From contig NZ_JANQKD010000070.1 in the NCBI RefSeq assembly GCF_028281305.1, positions 1 to 44,311 on the forward strand: a stretch of DNA of 44,311 nt, read 5' to 3'. Below, piece by piece: positions 14,583 through 23,368 of this stretch. Position 1 is the first letter of the stretch. The number at the start of each line of letters is the position of its first letter. The DNA comes from Pelagibius sp. (GTDB taxonomy: Bacteria; Pseudomonadota; Alphaproteobacteria; Kiloniellales; Kiloniellaceae). The position numbers and the translations under genes were made by a program. Below the pieces are notes generated by a model. The model saw only the letters and a list, made by a program, of their open reading frames with translations, ran no database searches and was not told the origin of the DNA.

Positions 14583-14801
14583 ATGGTGGTCATCCTGCTT
14601 GGCGGTTTCGTCTTTGCGATCCTCTGCATCTATCCCCTTTGGCGCATCTTTGCCCGCGCCGGCCTGCCGCCGGCCCTTTCGCTGATGGTGTTCCTGCCGC
14701 TGGGTGGCTTCGTTGCGCCGATGATCCTGGCTTTCGCGGAGTGGCCCAGCGCGCGGGGATCCCATACACGGGGACCCAACGCCCTGCCACCGACGCGCTG
14801 A
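14583..14801 (+). CDS. Small membrane protein, paralogue of the next gene
   Basis: 72 residues with two hydrophobic segments (3-20 and 30-50) joined by a short basic loop (WRIFARAGLPPALS). The C-terminal 20 residues are polar. GGGAG-type purines precede the ATG. It is similar to the next gene: R-I-x-x-R-A-G, then L-S-x-x-x-x-L-P, then F-A-x-x-x-W-P. That architecture is common in small alphaproteobacterial inner-membrane proteins of unknown role. Cotranscription with rlmN (125 bp upstream) is possible. Confidence 0.6.
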   Translation: MVVILLGGFVFAILCIYPLWRIFARAGLPPALSLMVFLPLGGFVAPMILAFAEWPSARGSHTRGPNALPPTR

Positions 14802-14817
14802 GACGGGAGGAACGACC

Positions 14818-15036
14818 ATGACGCTTTTCCTGCTTGTCTTCTGGCCGGTGCTGATCGTTTTGGCCGCCATCTATGTCTGGCTGCACGCGCGCATCCTGCG
14901 CCGGGCCGGCCACTCCCGTCTCTGGTCCCTGGCCATGCTGCTGCCCGGGGTGAACGTCGTCCTCATCTGGGTCTTCGCCTTCACCGACTGGCCGGCGCTG
15001 AAAACCAGCAAGGCCATCCCCGAGATCTTCGAATAG
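14818..15036 (+). CDS. Small membrane protein, tandem paralogue
   Basis: 72 residues, with GGGAGG 6-7 bases before the ATG. Hydrophobic segments at 3-22 and 38-57 are separated by LHARILRRAGHSRLWSLAM. The shared pattern with the preceding 72-aa gene (ARxxRRAG, LAMLLPGVNVVLIWVFAFTDWP) suggests duplication and divergence. The gap between them is 16 bases, so they are one transcript. Function unknown. Confidence 0.65.
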   Translation: MTLFLLVFWPVLIVLAAIYVWLHARILRRAGHSRLWSLAMLLPGVNVVLIWVFAFTDWPALKTSKAIPEIFE

Positions 15037-15111
15037 GCTGACCGCGGCAAGCAGCGAACGGGAACCCTTGAAACCCGGCCGCCGCGCCTCCAACCGCCTC
15101 TTGCCCCCCTC

Positions 15112-15139
15112 TTGCCTGGGGCCCCGGGTTGCCTATACT
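15112..15139 (+). promoter_or_regulatory. Candidate sigma-70 promoter of argG
   Basis: TTGCCT (15112-15117), 16-bp spacer, TATACT (15134-15139). It predicts a leader of about 28 bases before the argG ATG at 15174. No ARG box or attenuator hairpin is visible in the leader. Confidence 0.6.
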
Positions 15140-15173
15140 CGCGCGGTTTTTCCGTTTGGGGCGTTCATCCATC

Positions 15174-16385
15174 ATGTCCGAGATCAAGAAAGTCGTGCTC
15201 GCCTATTCCGGCGGCCTCGACACCTCCGTCATCCTGAAATGGCTGCAGAGCACCTACGACTGCGAAGTGGTGACCTTCACCGCCGACCTGGGCCAGGGCG
15301 AGGAGCTGGAGCCGGCCCGCAAGAAGGCCGAGATGCTGGGCATCCGCCCGGAGAACATCTTCATCGAGGACCTGCGCGAAGACTTCGTGCGCGACTACGT
15401 CTTCCCCATGTTCCGCGCCAATGCGCTCTACGAGGGCGTCTACCTGCTGGGCACCTCCATCGCGCGCCCGCTGATCGCCAAGCGCCAGATCGAAATCGCC
15501 GCCGAGACCGGAGCCGACGCCGTCTGTCACGGCGCCACCGGCAAAGGCAACGACCAGGTCCGCTTCGAGCTCGGGTACTATGCCCTCAACCCGGACATCA
15601 AGGTAATCGCCCCCTGGCGCGAGTGGGAGCTGAACAGCCGTACCAAGCTGATCGACTTCGCCGAGAAGCACCAGATCCCCATCGCCAAGGACAAGCGCGG
15701 CGAAGCGCCGTTTTCGGTCGACGCCAACCTGCTGCACATCTCCGCCGAGGGAAAGGTGCTGGAGGATCCCTGGGACGCGCCGGAGGAATACGTCTACTCC
15801 CGCTCCGTCTCGCCGGAAGACGCCCCCGACAAAGCGACGGTCATCACCATCGACTTCGAGAAAGGCGATCCGGTGGCGGTCGACGGCGCGCGGCTCTCCC
15901 CCGCCGCCCTGCTGACCCGGCTGAACGAACTGGCCGGCGCCAACGGCATCGGCCGCCTGGATCTGGTGGAGAACCGCTTTGTCGGTATGAAAAGCCGCGG
16001 CGTCTACGAAACGCCGGGCGGCACCATTCTGCTGACCGCGCACCGGGCCATGGAATCGATCACCCTCGACCGCGGCGCCGCCCATCTGAAGGACGAACTG
16101 ATGCCGCGCTACGCGGAACTCATCTACAACGGGTTCTGGTGGTCGCCGGAGCGCGAGATGCTGCAGGCGCTGATCGACAAGAGCCAGGATGCGGTCAACG
16201 GCCAGGTACGCCTGAAGCTCTACAAGGGCAACGTCATCGTCGAGGGCCGCCAGTCTGACGACTCGCTCTACTCCATGGAGCACGTCACGTTCGAAGAGGA
16301 TTCGGTCTACGACCAGCGCGACGCCGCCGGCTTCATCAAGCTGAATGCCCTGCGCCTCAGGCTGCTGAACCGCCAGCGCCGCTAA
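15174..16385 (+). CDS. argG: Argininosuccinate synthase
   Basis: 403 residues. [21 protein letters not shown] opens with the PP-loop (AYSGGLDTS, 10-18) that binds [39 protein letters not shown] and [32 protein letters not shown] are signatures of the alphaproteobacterial argininosuccinate synthase. It joins citrulline and aspartate using ATP, the penultimate step of arginine synthesis, as a cytoplasmic tetramer. The translation could extend upstream in frame to 15129, but MSEIKK is the family start. It stands alone, without argH nearby, as is usual in alphaproteobacteria. Confidence 0.98.
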   Translation: MSEIKKVVLAYSGGLDTSVILKWLQSTYDCEVVTFTADLGQGEELEPARKKAEMLGIRPENIFIEDLREDFVRDYVFPMFRANALYEGVYLLGTSIARPLIAKRQIEIAAETGADAVCHGATGKGNDQVRFELGYYALNPDIKVIAPWREWELNSRTKLIDFAEKHQIPIAKDKRGEAPFSVDANLLHISAEGKVLEDPWDAPEEYVYSRSVSPEDAPDKATVITIDFEKGDPVAVDGARLSPAALLTRLNELAGANGIGRLDLVENRFVGMKSRGVYETPGGTILLTAHRAMESITLDRGAAHLKDELMPRYAELIYNGFWWSPEREMLQALIDKSQDAVNGQVRLKLYKGNVIVEGRQSDDSLYSMEHVTFEEDSVYDQRDAAGFIKLNALRLRLLNRQRR

Positions 16386-16413
16386 AAGACGGGCTGGTCG
16401 CAGGGCTGGCAGA

Positions 16414-16620
16414 TCACTCCGGCGGCGATCCCTCCGCCGGCGGCTGACCGAAAGAGGCTTCGCCCAGGGGATCGGCTTCGACCCGCTCGGCCATCACCTC
16501 GAAGGCCTGGGCATTCTTGTCCATGTGCTCCTTCAGAGGCGCGTTCTGCTCCCCCACGGTGCGGAAGAAGCCTGCCGCGTCGCGCAACAGGCGCGCAGCA
16601 ATTTCTGCATTGGTAGCCAT
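16414..16620 (-). CDS. Small conserved-looking alpha-helical protein
   Basis: 68 residues from ATG 16620. The sequence MATNAEIAARLLRDAAGFFR and the following VGEQNAPLKEHMDKNAQAFEVMAERVEADPLGE is strongly helical with even charge. The tail is Pro/Gly/Glu-rich. No signal peptide or membrane segment. Similar short proteins occur beside housekeeping genes in Rhodospirillales as far as I recall, but I cannot name a family. Composition and codon choice look coding. Confidence 0.55.
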   Translation of the reverse strand: MATNAEIAARLLRDAAGFFRTVGEQNAPLKEHMDKNAQAFEVMAERVEADPLGEASFGQPPAEGSPPE

Positions 16621-16750
16621 GCTTGCCCCAATCAAGTCAGTTGCAATGGAAAGGAAGGAGAAAGGCAGGAGCGGAGCCTAACACGGCCCCGCCGAGGCTG
16701 TCGCCCTCTTCCTCCCGGCGCCCTCTTCCTTACCGCCGGGTCGCCGGCCT

Positions 16751-17053
16751 TTAACCCAGCACCATCCGCAGAGCCACCACCGCCAGGCAGCCGCCGGACA
16801 CGGCGGCGATCAGCGGCAGGCGCAGGGCCAACAGAACGGTGATGACAGCCGCGAGGCTTTCCGCCGGCCCGGTGGCAAAGACCTTGGGGGCGATGATGGC
16901 GATCAGAACGGCACCCGGCACCGCCTCCAGGGCGCCGGCCAGACGACCGCTGATGGTCGCGCGGCGCACCAGCCAGCCACCGAAGATCCGGGTCGCATAG
17001 GTGGCAACCGCCATCACCGCGATGGCCGCAAGCACGAGGGGATCAAGCTGCAC
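16751..17053 (-). CDS. azlD: AzlD-family exporter subunit (copy 2)
   Basis: 100 residues, GTG start at 17053 that overlaps the azlC stop by 11 bp. Hydrophobic segments at 5-25, 38-58 and 62-96 with ATYATRIFGGWLV (T-R-x-x-G) near the N-terminus. Partner of AzlC in branched-chain amino-acid efflux. Sequence differs markedly from copy 1 (7844-8149), so the two pairs probably have different substrates or regulation rather than being a recent duplication. Confidence 0.88.
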   Translation of the reverse strand: MQLDPLVLAAIAVMAVATYATRIFGGWLVRRATISGRLAGALEAVPGAVLIAIIAPKVFATGPAESLAAVITVLLALRLPLIAAVSGGCLAVVALRMVLG

Positions 17054-17870
17054 TGTCCGCCTCCCCGGGGCCAGGCTTTGAGGGGCCAGGCATTGAGGGG
17101 CCGGGCTTTAAGGCGCCAGGCTCCGGCGCGCGATTGGGTCCTTGCGCCGGGCCCTGCAGGGCCCCGGCCACAGCACCCGCGATGCCGCCGAGAGCGATGT
17201 ACCAGACGCCCGGCAGCAGGAAGTAGGCGGCGACGGCAGCCAGCGCAGCGGCCAGCCAGGGAGGAAGGCTGCGCCTGCCCTTCCACATGCCCACCAGGAG
17301 CGTCAGAAACACGGCGGTGAAGGCAAAGTCGAGGCCGTAGCGCTGCGGGTCTTCCAGGAGGCCTCCGAAAATCGCGCCCAGAGTCGTGCTGGCGACCCAG
17401 CAGAGATAGAAGATCAGGAACAAACCGGCGTAATAGGACGGCGTCAACGCCGCCTCACCGCTGCGCTTCAGGGCCAGAGCCCAGATCTCGTCCGCCAGAA
17501 AAAACAGGCCGCCGTAAACCTGTCCGCGCGACCAGCCCGTCAGAGAGGGAACGATGGTGGCGCCCATGAGCACATGGCGCAGATTGACCGTCAACGCCGT
17601 CAGCCCCAGGAGCGCAATGGCCGGCGGCGACGTCCAGATCTCCACGGCGACCAGCTGCGAGGCCCCGGCGAACACCGTCGCGCTCATCACTGCCATCTCC
17701 AGGGGGGAGAGGCCCTTCTGCGCCCCCAGGCTGCCCAGGAGCAGACCGAAAACGGCCGCCGGAATCAGGAGCGGCGCGATGGCAATCAGACCGGCCATGA
17801 AATCGCCGCCATCGGCTCCGCGCAGCCAGCGGACGTGCCGACGGTGAGGCTTTGCTGTCTGGGTCTTCAT
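17043..17870 (-). CDS. azlC: AzlC-family exporter, large subunit (copy 2)
   Basis: 275 residues from ATG 17870. Core as in copy 1: AVMSATVFAGASQLVAVEIW, LTALTVNLRHVLMGATI (N-x-R-H) and FFLADEIWALAL. It forms the exporter with AzlD encoded next. The C-terminal 35 residues are an unusual Pro/Gly repeat tail (GPAQGPNRAPEPGALKPGPS and onwards, with PGPS-type units) after the last helix, absent from copy 1. The DNA under it shows short GC-rich repeats (GGGGCCAGGC...), a likely slippage origin. The start is the first Met before a basic N-terminus (KPHRRHVRWLRG). Divergent from the PAS_5 gene, 116 bp away. Confidence 0.88.
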   Translation of the reverse strand: MKTQTAKPHRRHVRWLRGADGGDFMAGLIAIAPLLIPAAVFGLLLGSLGAQKGLSPLEMAVMSATVFAGASQLVAVEIWTSPPAIALLGLTALTVNLRHVLMGATIVPSLTGWSRGQVYGGLFFLADEIWALALKRSGEAALTPSYYAGLFLIFYLCWVASTTLGAIFGGLLEDPQRYGLDFAFTAVFLTLLVGMWKGRRSLPPWLAAALAAVAAYFLLPGVWYIALGGIAGAVAGALQGPAQGPNRAPEPGALKPGPSMPGPSKPGPGEADSAA

Positions 17871-17986
17871 TGGATGTCTCGAGAATCCGGCGGTGTTTGA
17901 TTGCATATGCGCGGCCAAGGTGCCCCAGGCTGCCCGCCGTGGTCTTGTAGGATTTTGCCGTGGCGCGGGCACGGGAGCATCGACTT

Positions 17987-18742
17987 ATGGAAGAATTTCT
18001 GCACACCATACAACCGCGACAACGACCATCCCTGGAGGCGGCGAAGCAGGCTTCGCTTGAAACCTCTTCAGATGAGATAGTTCAATCGCTTATGGGTGTT
18101 GAATCCGTTCAGGCCTTGGCCGATCGCATCGTCCGCCATTTGAAGGCGCCCCGTTCCGCGGTGTGGAGCGGCGGCGATGCGGCGTTTGCCCTGCACGTGG
18201 ATATCGAGGACCTGCGGCTGAAGCTGGATCCTGAAGAGGACGACCTTCCCACCGAGATGATCCGCCAGGTGTTGCGACACTGGCGCTCCCTTCCGATGGT
18301 CAATGGAATCCCGGACCGTATCAAGGTGGCCCCGGAAGACCTGCGCCCGGCATTGGGCTATCTGATGCTTGTCGACGTCCTCGCCGATCCCGGCGACTTC
18401 CGCTATGCCCTCTACGGCACCAAGATTGCCGAGGTATCCGGGTTCGACATGACGGGAAAGAGCGTCTGGGAGGTGGCCACCACCAGCGCAATCCAGAGGT
18501 TCTTTGTGGCCTGCTACGAGGCGGCGGTCACCTTGCGGCGACCCCTCTACACCGTGCACCAGGCGCCGCCCTCCATCACTGTCAGCCACTGGCACCGGCT
18601 GATCCTGCCCTTGGGGCGCGACGGGGAGGTCCGCCGCTTCCTGGTCTGCAACGTCCCCATGCACGACGACGGCAGCGGTGACGGCCTTATGGTGACGTCA
18701 CCCCCGACCCCGGTGGCAAAACCGCCGGCGGAGCACGATTGA
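17987..18742 (+). CDS. PAS_5-family (PF07310-like) protein
   Basis: 251 residues from ATG 17987; GTG 17960 with AGGA upstream is an alternative. The central region reads LPMVNGIPDRIKVAPEDLRPALGYLMLVDVLADPGDFRYALYGTKIAEVSGFDMTGKSV. This is the PAS_5 pattern: R-x-D-I/V-x-P, a vertical run of aliphatics, F-R-Y-x-L-x-G-T, then G-x-D-x-T-G-K. Such proteins are common in Rhodospirillales, usually in many copies, with an unknown ligand. The N-terminal 90 residues form an extra helical region of unknown role (ETSSDEIVQSLMGVESVQAL). No output domain is seen, so it may act as a sensor subunit. Convergent with the AraC-type gene. Confidence 0.75.
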   Translation: MEEFLHTIQPRQRPSLEAAKQASLETSSDEIVQSLMGVESVQALADRIVRHLKAPRSAVWSGGDAAFALHVDIEDLRLKLDPEEDDLPTEMIRQVLRHWRSLPMVNGIPDRIKVAPEDLRPALGYLMLVDVLADPGDFRYALYGTKIAEVSGFDMTGKSVWEVATTSAIQRFFVACYEAAVTLRRPLYTVHQAPPSITVSHWHRLILPLGRDGEVRRFLVCNVPMHDDGSGDGLMVTSPPTPVAKPPAEHD

Positions 18743-18788
18743 GCGGGGACGACGGGATGCCGCCTCTTAGGCCGTGCCCCTCAGTCCC

Positions 18789-19712
18789 TTAGGCGGCGTC
18801 TCGGACCACGCCGCTGCGGTACTGGCCGGGGGTCAGACCGATCCAGCTTTTGAAAGCACGATTGAAGTGGCTCTGGTCGTAGAACCCGCAGGTAACGGCA
18901 ACGGCGCTGAGCGGGTCGGGGCCGGCCAGAAGACCCTTGGCAGCGGCGATGCGCCGCCCGGTCATGTAGGCATGGGGCGTGATCCCCACCTCGCGCCGGA
19001 AGGCCCGCAGCAGGTGGAACCGGCTGAAGCCAGCCTCATTCGCCAGCTCGGAAAGGGTCAGGTCTTGCATATACTCGGCATCTATGAGCGCCCGCACGCG
19101 GCCCACGGCGCGGCTTTCCCGCCCGAGCCGCCGGCCTTTGGGATCGAGCACGGTATAGCGCCGCACCATCTCCGTCATGGCGCCGGTAAAGGCCTCGTCG
19201 ACCGCCAGCTTCGGAGCACGGTGTTCGAGAAGGCTGTGCAGGTGAATGAAGCGGGCCGCCAGATCCGGCGCGTGAACAACAGCCTGGCGGAACATGGGAA
19301 GCGCGCCGTCCCGCGTGCCGCGGTCCTCGCTCAGGTCGCCGGTCACGTCATCGGCCAGGCGCTGAATCAGGCTGACCGAAGGGTAAAACATGCGGTAGGC
19401 AAAGCTGTCGCCGTGCGGCTGACCGTCGTGCAGTTCATGGGGATTGACCGTCACCAGGCTGCCCGCAGGGGCAATGTGGCGTACGCCGCCGCAGCGGAAC
19501 GCATCCGCTCCGGCGAGGATCACCCCCACCGCGAAGGTATCGTGAGTGTGGGGGGCATAGCTGTGCCGGTAGTAGCGCGCCTTCAGGCACTCGAGATCGT
19601 CGTAGCGCCGCTCCCGCCAGAAGCGCACCTTGTCCTCCGGCCGCCTGCCAGCCCGGCCTCGGGGTGCCCCGTCACGGGACTGGGCATAGGCCGTCTGCTG
19701 ATCGATCCCCAT
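18789..19712 (-). CDS. AraC-family transcriptional regulator
   Basis: 307 residues. The N-terminal cupin-like domain (about 40-130) includes YAPHTHDTFAVGVILAGADAFRCGG and VTVNPHELHDGQP. The C-terminal two helix-turn-helix domain is LTLSELANEAGFSRFHLLRAFRREVGITPHAYMTGRRIAAAKGLL followed by AVTCGFYDQSHFNRAFKSWIGLTPGQYR. This layout is the group that senses small molecules through the cupin. Effector unknown. It is 88 bp downstream of the alternative oxidase gene on the same strand, so the two may be cotranscribed and the regulator could control that oxidase; alternatively it acts on a distant exporter gene. Confidence 0.9.
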   Translation of the reverse strand: MGIDQQTAYAQSRDGAPRGRAGRRPEDKVRFWRERRYDDLECLKARYYRHSYAPHTHDTFAVGVILAGADAFRCGGVRHIAPAGSLVTVNPHELHDGQPHGDSFAYRMFYPSVSLIQRLADDVTGDLSEDRGTRDGALPMFRQAVVHAPDLAARFIHLHSLLEHRAPKLAVDEAFTGAMTEMVRRYTVLDPKGRRLGRESRAVGRVRALIDAEYMQDLTLSELANEAGFSRFHLLRAFRREVGITPHAYMTGRRIAAAKGLLAGPDPLSAVAVTCGFYDQSHFNRAFKSWIGLTPGQYRSGVVRDAA

Positions 19713-19800
19713 AGCCGAAGTCTAGCGCAGACGGCCCCGGAACCCTTGTACGAAATTGCTCTCTTCCGTCCATCCGGACTGCCGCTCCCCTTAGGCAGGG

Positions 19801-20484
19801 TCAGGCGGCCTCCGGCCAGTCGGGCGGTGTGCCGAGAGCCGCTCCAGCCGGCTTCCCGGTGGGCTTCAAACCCGCCAGATCGTCTGCGAAACCGTGGTTG
19901 GCGTCGCGGTGGCCGGCCTCGTCGGCACGGACCGCCACCACCACGGCACGCAGGTCGGCGTCGGCCGGCAGGCCCCAGTAGTCGATGGCGATCTGCGGCG
20001 CCGGCCCGTTCGGCAGGCGCCCGGCATCGATTTCCTCGAGGTAGCGGGTGTAGGACACCACGGCCTCCTCCTCGAGATAGCCGACGACGCGGTGGGCGGT
20101 CTTCGGCGCAAAGAGATAGAGCAGGAAGTAGGCGTTGTAGAACAGCCCCTGCGCCACCAGGATCAGCAGCCGCTCAAAGCGCGACGGGCGGGCGACATGG
20201 ACGAAGGTCATCAGGTGCATGCGCTCGTTTTCCGCCTCGTCCAGCAGCGTCCGGATCCAGCCCCGGTCGTCCTGGATCTTGCGCAGCGCCTTCAGGTGCT
20301 GCAGGGCGCCACCCACCATGCCGGGCACGGCGGCCACGGTTTCCAGCATCACGGCACGGTGCCCGTAGCGCTTGCGGAAGAAGAGGTCCATAACGGCGCG
20401 GAGCACCTTCACGGTGAACAGCGCAAGACGGTCGGACAGACCGCGCGGGCGGTAGTGGCTTTGGAGGTCTGTGGTTCTGCTCAT
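19801..20484 (-). CDS. aox: Alternative oxidase (cyanide-insensitive ubiquinol oxidase)
   Basis: 227 residues from ATG 20484, with CAGGAG 8 bases upstream. All di-iron ligand motifs are present: Glu48 in [13 protein letters not shown], Glu87 and His90 in ENERMH, the LEEEA motif at 137-141, and Glu189 and His192 in [15 protein letters not shown] oxidises ubiquinol and reduces O2 to water at the membrane surface without pumping protons, and is insensitive to cyanide and nitric oxide. Hydrophobic helices at about 105-125 form the membrane-facing patch. A bacterial AOX is uncommon; it occurs in some marine alphaproteobacteria and vibrios. Lies between an NnrU-family gene (250 bp upstream, same strand) and an AraC regulator. 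The C-terminal 25 residues are Pro/Ala-rich. Confidence 0.95.
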   Translation of the reverse strand: MSRTTDLQSHYRPRGLSDRLALFTVKVLRAVMDLFFRKRYGHRAVMLETVAAVPGMVGGALQHLKALRKIQDDRGWIRTLLDEAENERMHLMTFVHVARPSRFERLLILVAQGLFYNAYFLLYLFAPKTAHRVVGYLEEEAVVSYTRYLEEIDAGRLPNGPAPQIAIDYWGLPADADLRAVVVAVRADEAGHRDANHGFADDLAGLKPTGKPAGAALGTPPDWPEAA

Positions 20485-20734
20485 GGAACGGCTCCTGACA
20501 GGGGAGGGCCGCCTTCCAGGATTTCCTCTGGCCGGCCCATCGAAGCGCCCAAAAGAACGCTGCGGGCCTGCGGTTCGGGGGCATACCCTCCCGGCTTCTG
20601 TCTTTAGATGTGGGAAGCCCCGGAGCGGGTCCAAGAACGTCATTCCGACGCAGTATCCCAGGGGGAAAACGAGGCGGAACGGGGCCAGTTGGCCCCCTCT
20701 GCAGAACCGTCCGCGGAACCGCCTGCGGCGCCGT

Positions 20735-21433
20735 CTAGGGCAACGGCGAGACGCCGAAGGCCATGAGATGGACGTGCATCAGGCCCAGGTAGAGTGTCAC
20801 ACCCAGCAAAGGGCGCCACCAGCCGATGCCGCGCCAATCGACCTTGCCGCGCCCGGCGAGCACGGCACCGAAAGGCAGCAGGCTGGTGGTCAGCTTCATC
20901 GGCCCCCAGGCGGCCCCCAGGGCAGCTTCCCGGCGGCGGTCGATATGGGCCATGCCTGCGAAGCTCAGCACCGCAATCCCCCCCATCAGAATGATCGAGG
21001 GCAGATCGCCGTTGACCAGCAGATGGGAGACCGCCCAGAGGCCGGTTCCCCAGAGAAAGGGATGCCGGGTGATCGAGAAGATGCCGACGGCGGGCGAGCC
21101 CGTGCCCTCCGCCAACAAGCGCTCGCCCCCGACCATGGTCGGGTTGGGCGTGGTCAGGCCGGCGACGATCAGGATTGCGGCCAAGGGCATCACGATCACG
21201 GGCAGCCAATAGAGGCCCAGCGGGGTCACCCAAAGCGCAACATAGGGGGCGGCACCATAGGCGAAGAGCATCCAGGTCAAGGATGCCAGCATGACCAGAG
21301 AGTAGAACCCGCGAAACATCCTCTCGCCAAAACGGGCGATCAGGGCCGCCCGCAGCGGCGCACTGGATAGCAGGAAATGGCCCCCGACGAAGAGGGCCGC
21401 GGCGGCAATCAGCGCGTTCATTGAGCCCAACAT
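20735..21433 (-). CDS. NnrU-family membrane protein
   Basis: 232 residues from ATG 21433 (ATG 21421 is possible). Six or so hydrophobic segments. The NnrU signature is [15 protein letters not shown] at the start ([33 protein letters not shown]) and the central [27 protein letters not shown], which also resembles the isoprenylcysteine methyltransferase-like fold. NnrU was named in nitrite/nitric oxide reductase gene clusters; its biochemical activity is not settled. A neighbouring alternative oxidase makes a role in nitric-oxide or respiratory adaptation plausible. I see no other denitrification gene nearby. Confidence 0.82.
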   Translation of the reverse strand: MLGSMNALIAAAALFVGGHFLLSSAPLRAALIARFGERMFRGFYSLVMLASLTWMLFAYGAAPYVALWVTPLGLYWLPVIVMPLAAILIVAGLTTPNPTMVGGERLLAEGTGSPAVGIFSITRHPFLWGTGLWAVSHLLVNGDLPSIILMGGIAVLSFAGMAHIDRRREAALGAAWGPMKLTTSLLPFGAVLAGRGKVDWRGIGWWRPLLGVTLYLGLMHVHLMAFGVSPLP

Positions 21434-21580
21434 GGCTGCAATATGGGGAGAGAAACGCAAGGCGTCCAGCGATTCGCGCCGCCCGTGCATCCGCCCTCGC
21501 GCGCGCCTTTTCGGGCCTCACGTCACGGACCGGCAGCATTCAGGCGGGACCCAAAGGGGCAGCCGTGTTACACAGCGCCG

Positions 21581-21895
21581 ATGACTGACCATCAAGACAC
21601 GCAAGCTGCCCAGGGCGTCGCCCTCGATCCCGTTGCACGGCTGATCCTGGACCTGCTGGCCGCAGCGCCGGGTGTCAGCCTGACGCCGGCCCAGGTCGCC
21701 AAGGCCTTCGCCGAGCCGCGGCGGCGGCGCAACGACCCGCCGGACCTCTGGCGCCGCTACCTGAGTGCAGTGCGCCAGCAGGCGCTCTATCTGGCGCGCA
21801 GCGGGCGCATCGTCATCCTGCGCCGAGGCCAGCCTCAGGACCCCAATGCCCCCATCAAAGGGGTCGTACGCCTGGCGCTCCCGCCCCTGGCCTAG
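21581..21895 (+). CDS. DUF3253 winged-helix-like protein
   Basis: 104 residues. The region ARLILDLLAAAPGVSLTPAQVAKAF, DLWRRYLSAVRQQALYLARSGRIVILRRGQPQDPNAPIKGVVRLAL fits DUF3253: a small domain with P-x-x-V-A, W-R-x-x-x-x-x-V-R, an A-x-x-L-A-R-x-G helix and a final K-G-x-x-R strand. It looks like a minimal winged helix, perhaps nucleic-acid-binding, but no function is established. A run RRRR at 45-48 is basic. Convergent with folD, 30 bp apart. Confidence 0.8.
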   Translation: MTDHQDTQAAQGVALDPVARLILDLLAAAPGVSLTPAQVAKAFAEPRRRRNDPPDLWRRYLSAVRQQALYLARSGRIVILRRGQPQDPNAPIKGVVRLALPPLA

Positions 21896-21925
21896 AGAAG
21901 GCCCGCACGACCACGGGAGAAGGGC

Positions 21926-22867
21926 TCAGCCCGCGCCAAGGTCGGGCGGGGTCAGCCCCTGCGCGCGGCAGGCGGCGGTCACCGTGTTGGCCAGCAGGCA
22001 GGCGATGGTCATAGGCCCGACGCCGCCCGGCACCGGGGTGATCGCGCCGGCCACGGCAACCGCCTCATCGTAGGCGACGTCGCCCACCAGGCGGCTCTTG
22101 CCGCCCCCTGAAGCGTCACCGGCTGGGTCAATGCGGTTGATGCCGACATCGATGACCGTGGCGCCGGGCTTCACCCAGTCGCCGCGGATCATCTCCGGCC
22201 GTCCGACGGCAGCCACCAGGATGTCGGCGCGCCGGCAGACCGCCGGCAGGTCGCGGGTCCGGCTGTGGGCGGTCGTCACCGTGCAGCTCTCCGCCAGCAG
22301 CAGCTGGCCCATCGGCTTGCCGACGATGTTGGAGCGGCCCACCACCACGGCATCCAGCCCGGAAAGGTTGCCCAGATGGTGCTTCAACAGCATGAGGCAG
22401 CCCAGCGGCGTGCAGGGCACCAGCGGCGCCGCGGCCCCGGTCGCGCCGGTCATCAGGCGTCCGGCATTGATCACATGAAAGCCGTCGACGTCCTTGTTGG
22501 GATCGATCGCGGCGATGACGGTCTGGGCGTCGATCTGGGCGGGCAGCGGCAGTTGAACCAGGATGCCATGCACGGCAGGATCGGCATTCAGTTCGGCGAC
22601 CTTGGCGAGCAGCGCGTCCTGGCTCGTGGTCTCCGGCAGGCGGTGCTCGTAGGAGTTCATGCCCGCCTCGACCGTCTGCTTGCCCTTGGAGCGCACGTAG
22701 ACCTGGCTTGCCGGATCCTCGCCCACCAGCACGACGGCCAAACCCGGGGTCAGGCCATGGTCGCGTTTCAGGGTCTCGACGGCAGCCGCCACGCGGCCGC
22801 GCAGCCCCTGGGCAAAAGCCTTGCCGTCGATCACCGTTGCGGCGGCGGAAACTGCTGTATCGCTCAC
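21926..22867 (-). CDS. folD: Bifunctional methylene-THF dehydrogenase/methenyl-THF cyclohydrolase
   Basis: 313 residues from GTG 22867; AGGGAG sits 8 bases before it, better than GTG 22876. Catalytic and substrate motifs: [15 protein letters not shown] (Tyr and Lys of the cyclohydrolase site), [30 protein letters not shown], and the NADP loop [18 protein letters not shown] with the final [16 protein letters not shown]. It interconverts one-carbon units on tetrahydrofolate in the cytosol. An insert [13 protein letters not shown] (about 249-261) is longer than in E. coli FolD. Last gene of a yggT-DUF167-folD group on the minus strand, a common alphaproteobacterial order. Confidence 0.97.
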   Translation of the reverse strand: MSDTAVSAAATVIDGKAFAQGLRGRVAAAVETLKRDHGLTPGLAVVLVGEDPASQVYVRSKGKQTVEAGMNSYEHRLPETTSQDALLAKVAELNADPAVHGILVQLPLPAQIDAQTVIAAIDPNKDVDGFHVINAGRLMTGATGAAAPLVPCTPLGCLMLLKHHLGNLSGLDAVVVGRSNIVGKPMGQLLLAESCTVTTAHSRTRDLPAVCRRADILVAAVGRPEMIRGDWVKPGATVIDVGINRIDPAGDASGGGKSRLVGDVAYDEAVAVAGAITPVPGGVGPMTIACLLANTVTAACRAQGLTPPDLGAG

Positions 22868-23020
22868 TGCTGACACTCCCTGCTGCGAGATCGGCCCTGC
22901 TTTAAGATCGGCCCGGCCATACCAGCCGACGCGCGCTTTCTAGACCCGTCCAGAACCGCCGTCCAGGGCCTCAGATCCGACGTCTATGGGGCCAGGATGC
23001 GGGCCCATCCCGGCGCCCTC

Positions 23021-23368
23021 TTACGCCGACGGCAGCTCGGCCAGCCAGTCGGTCAGCCGCTGCCGCAGGGCCGCCGGCGGCTCCGCGACCAGCACCGTCT
23101 TGCGCCGGGCCTGCCGGCCGGCTGCGAGACTGAGAGAGGATTTCGGAAGCTTCCAGGTCTTCGCCAGGAGCGCGAGAAGAGCGGCATTGGCCCGGCCCTC
23201 GGCCGGCAGCGCGGACACCCGGACCTTCAGGACCCTTGCCAGACCCCCGGTGCCGTCATCCACCACGGCGAGCCCGTCGACCCGCGTATGACGGGCGCCG
23301 GGCTGGAGACGGACATCGATGAGCAGGCCCCGGTCGGTCGCACGGACGGGGCCGCCGTCAGAGTCCAC
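23021..23368 (-). CDS. DUF167 (YggU-family) protein
   Basis: 115 residues from GTG 23368, overlapping the yggT stop by 11 bp. The core is LLIDVRLQPGARHTRVDGL, LKVRVSALPAEGRANAALLALLAKTWKLPKSSLSLAAGRQARRKTVLV, the DUF167 pattern (V-x-P-x-A, A-x-x-G-x-A-N, G-x-x-x-R-x-K). Function unknown; a small alpha/beta cytosolic domain. Always near yggT in alphaproteobacteria. The earlier in-frame ATG would lie inside yggT and read Ser-rich nonsense, so it was not used. Confidence 0.88.
   Translation of the reverse strand: MDSDGGPVRATDRGLLIDVRLQPGARHTRVDGLAVVDDGTGGLARVLKVRVSALPAEGRANAALLALLAKTWKLPKSSLSLAAGRQARRKTVLVAEPPAALRQRLTDWLAELPSA

Noticed and set aside
15037..15173. Riboswitch or attenuator ahead of argG, and leaders of folD and the amino-acid ABC genes
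   Set aside because: No conserved riboswitch core, leader peptide or antiterminator pairing could be seen; only an ordinary promoter before argG.
18774..20393. A 539-codon open frame on the plus strand opposite the AraC gene and AOX
   Set aside because: Covers two recognised minus-strand genes; the second half is Arg/Pro/Ser-rich and not protein-like.
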